A stretch of DNA of 6,974 bases from Desulfobacteraceae bacterium. GTDB lineage: Bacteria; Desulfobacterota; Desulfobacteria; Desulfobacterales; Desulfosarcinaceae. The translations under genes were made by a program, and so were the position numbers. Positions 6,531 through 6,974 of the stretch are shown here, piece by piece. Each line of letters begins with the position of its first letter. Position 1 is the first letter of the stretch. The notes below the pieces were generated by a model. It did not search any database. It was not told where the DNA came from and saw nothing but the letters and a program-made list of their open reading frames with translations. The stretch spans positions 1 to 6,974 of the forward strand of contig JALVQM010000046.1 of the NCBI GenBank assembly GCA_027025615.1. The letters run 5' to 3'.

Positions 6531-6974
6531 TTACATCACGTGGCACAGAGAGCAATTTTCCGAGCCCGAAGGTGGTCCTTTGCCAAACTCTTCATGACAA
6601 CCTGTGCACTGGCCATGGAATGCGTCGGATTTGTTGGGCAATTCTGTTCCCTCTATTTCGTCGGCTTCATGGCAATCGAGGCAGGCCTTGGGAGTAACGC
6701 CGTCTTTTACCTTCTGTGGGTGGCATTGACTGCAAGCCATGATGGCTTCTTCATCCTCCGGAGGGTGGTGGTGGCAGTCAAGACAGCTCAGGCCGTAACC
6801 TGTGTCACTGGCGTGCATCTTGTGGTGAAACAGTACCTTGCCCGCATTGGTCCAGTACGTGATCCGAACTGGTGTTTCAGGCTGGGTTACGGGGAAGGCA
6901 GCGTAACATACGATGGCGACCAACAGCAGGTGGACCGCTACTGCATAGGCTACGGTCCGATGCTTCTTTGAAGT
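6531..6974 (-). CDS. Membrane-anchored pentaheme cytochrome c, Rnf-associated (5' end outside window)
   Basis: The frame is open from the right window edge to the TAA at 6531-6533, giving 147 residues. An internal TTG at 6923 could be taken for a start, but 17 residues read upstream of it (TSKKHRTVAYAVAVHLL) form the basic and first hydrophobic part of a signal or anchor helix, so the true start lies beyond the edge. Five CxxCH heme motifs follow: CLDCH, CSQCH, CLDCH, CTGCH and CSLCH (the His codons begin at about 6771, 6720, 6669, 6594 and 6540). Six further histidines, including FHHKMH near the N-terminus and the HH after the first motif, are available as distal ligands, as in class III cytochromes (c3/c7). 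There is no clear lipobox. Inferred role: periplasmic, membrane-held electron partner of the Rnf complex, probably taking electrons from RnfG. It does not look like a classic four-heme c3, which is soluble. Confidence 0.9.
   Translation of the reverse strand, partial: TSKKHRTVAYAVAVHLLLVAIVCYAAFPVTQPETPVRITYWTNAGKVLFHHKMHASDTGYGLSCLDCHHHPPEDEEAIMACSQCHPQKVKDGVTPKACLDCHEADEIEGTELPNKSDAFHGQCTGCHEEFGKGPPSGSENCSLCHVM

Noticed and set aside
6540..6971. 143-codon plus-strand open frame opposite the cytochrome gene
   Set aside because: Five heme motifs on the minus strand show which frame is coding. The plus-strand frame is its complement and has no independent support.

Overview
The window holds an almost complete Rnf-type electron transport operon on the minus strand, read right to left: a membrane-anchored multiheme cytochrome c (its 5' end lies beyond the right edge), rnfC, rnfD, rnfG, rnfE, rnfA, and an unusually long rnfB. 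At the left edge a convergent plus-strand gene, the C-terminal end of an RluA/RluD-type 23S rRNA pseudouridine synthase, stops 2 bp from the end of rnfB. There are no RNA genes, insertion sequences, CRISPR arrays or long non-coding stretches. The largest gaps are the two 70-bp spacers cytochrome-rnfC and rnfA-rnfB.

The order cytochrome c-rnfCDGEAB is the arrangement known from sulfate-reducing and related Desulfobacterota (formerly Deltaproteobacteria) such as Desulfovibrio. The mid-range GC content and the pentaheme class III-like cytochrome fit that group. This placement is an inference; no rRNA or other phylogenetic marker is present.

In a standard Rnf complex electrons run from ferredoxin to RnfB Fe-S clusters, to the RnfA/RnfE membrane [2Fe-2S] cluster, to FMN on RnfG, to FMN on RnfD, and then to RnfC Fe-S/FMN and NAD, coupled to ion translocation. 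Three departures from this scheme are visible here. (1) RnfB is fused to a complete GltD/NfnB-like FAD and NAD(P)H oxidoreductase module, with a YRR...MPA motif suggestive of NADP(H). (2) RnfC keeps its two [4Fe-4S] clusters but has lost the GGAGFPT and ECEPYLTxD signatures of the FMN/NADH site. (3) RnfD has TPFHPL where the FMN-bearing [S/T]GATPL motif should be, so the acceptor Thr is His. RnfG keeps its flavinylation site, and RnfA/RnfE keep their cluster cysteines.

Together these suggest a rewired Rnf. The pyridine nucleotide site would have moved from RnfC to RnfB, the return path RnfG-RnfD-RnfC-NAD would be weakened or cut, and electrons from ferredoxin and/or NAD(P)H would leave through RnfG to the periplasmic pentaheme cytochrome. 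The sequence observations are direct; the electron route is a hypothesis.
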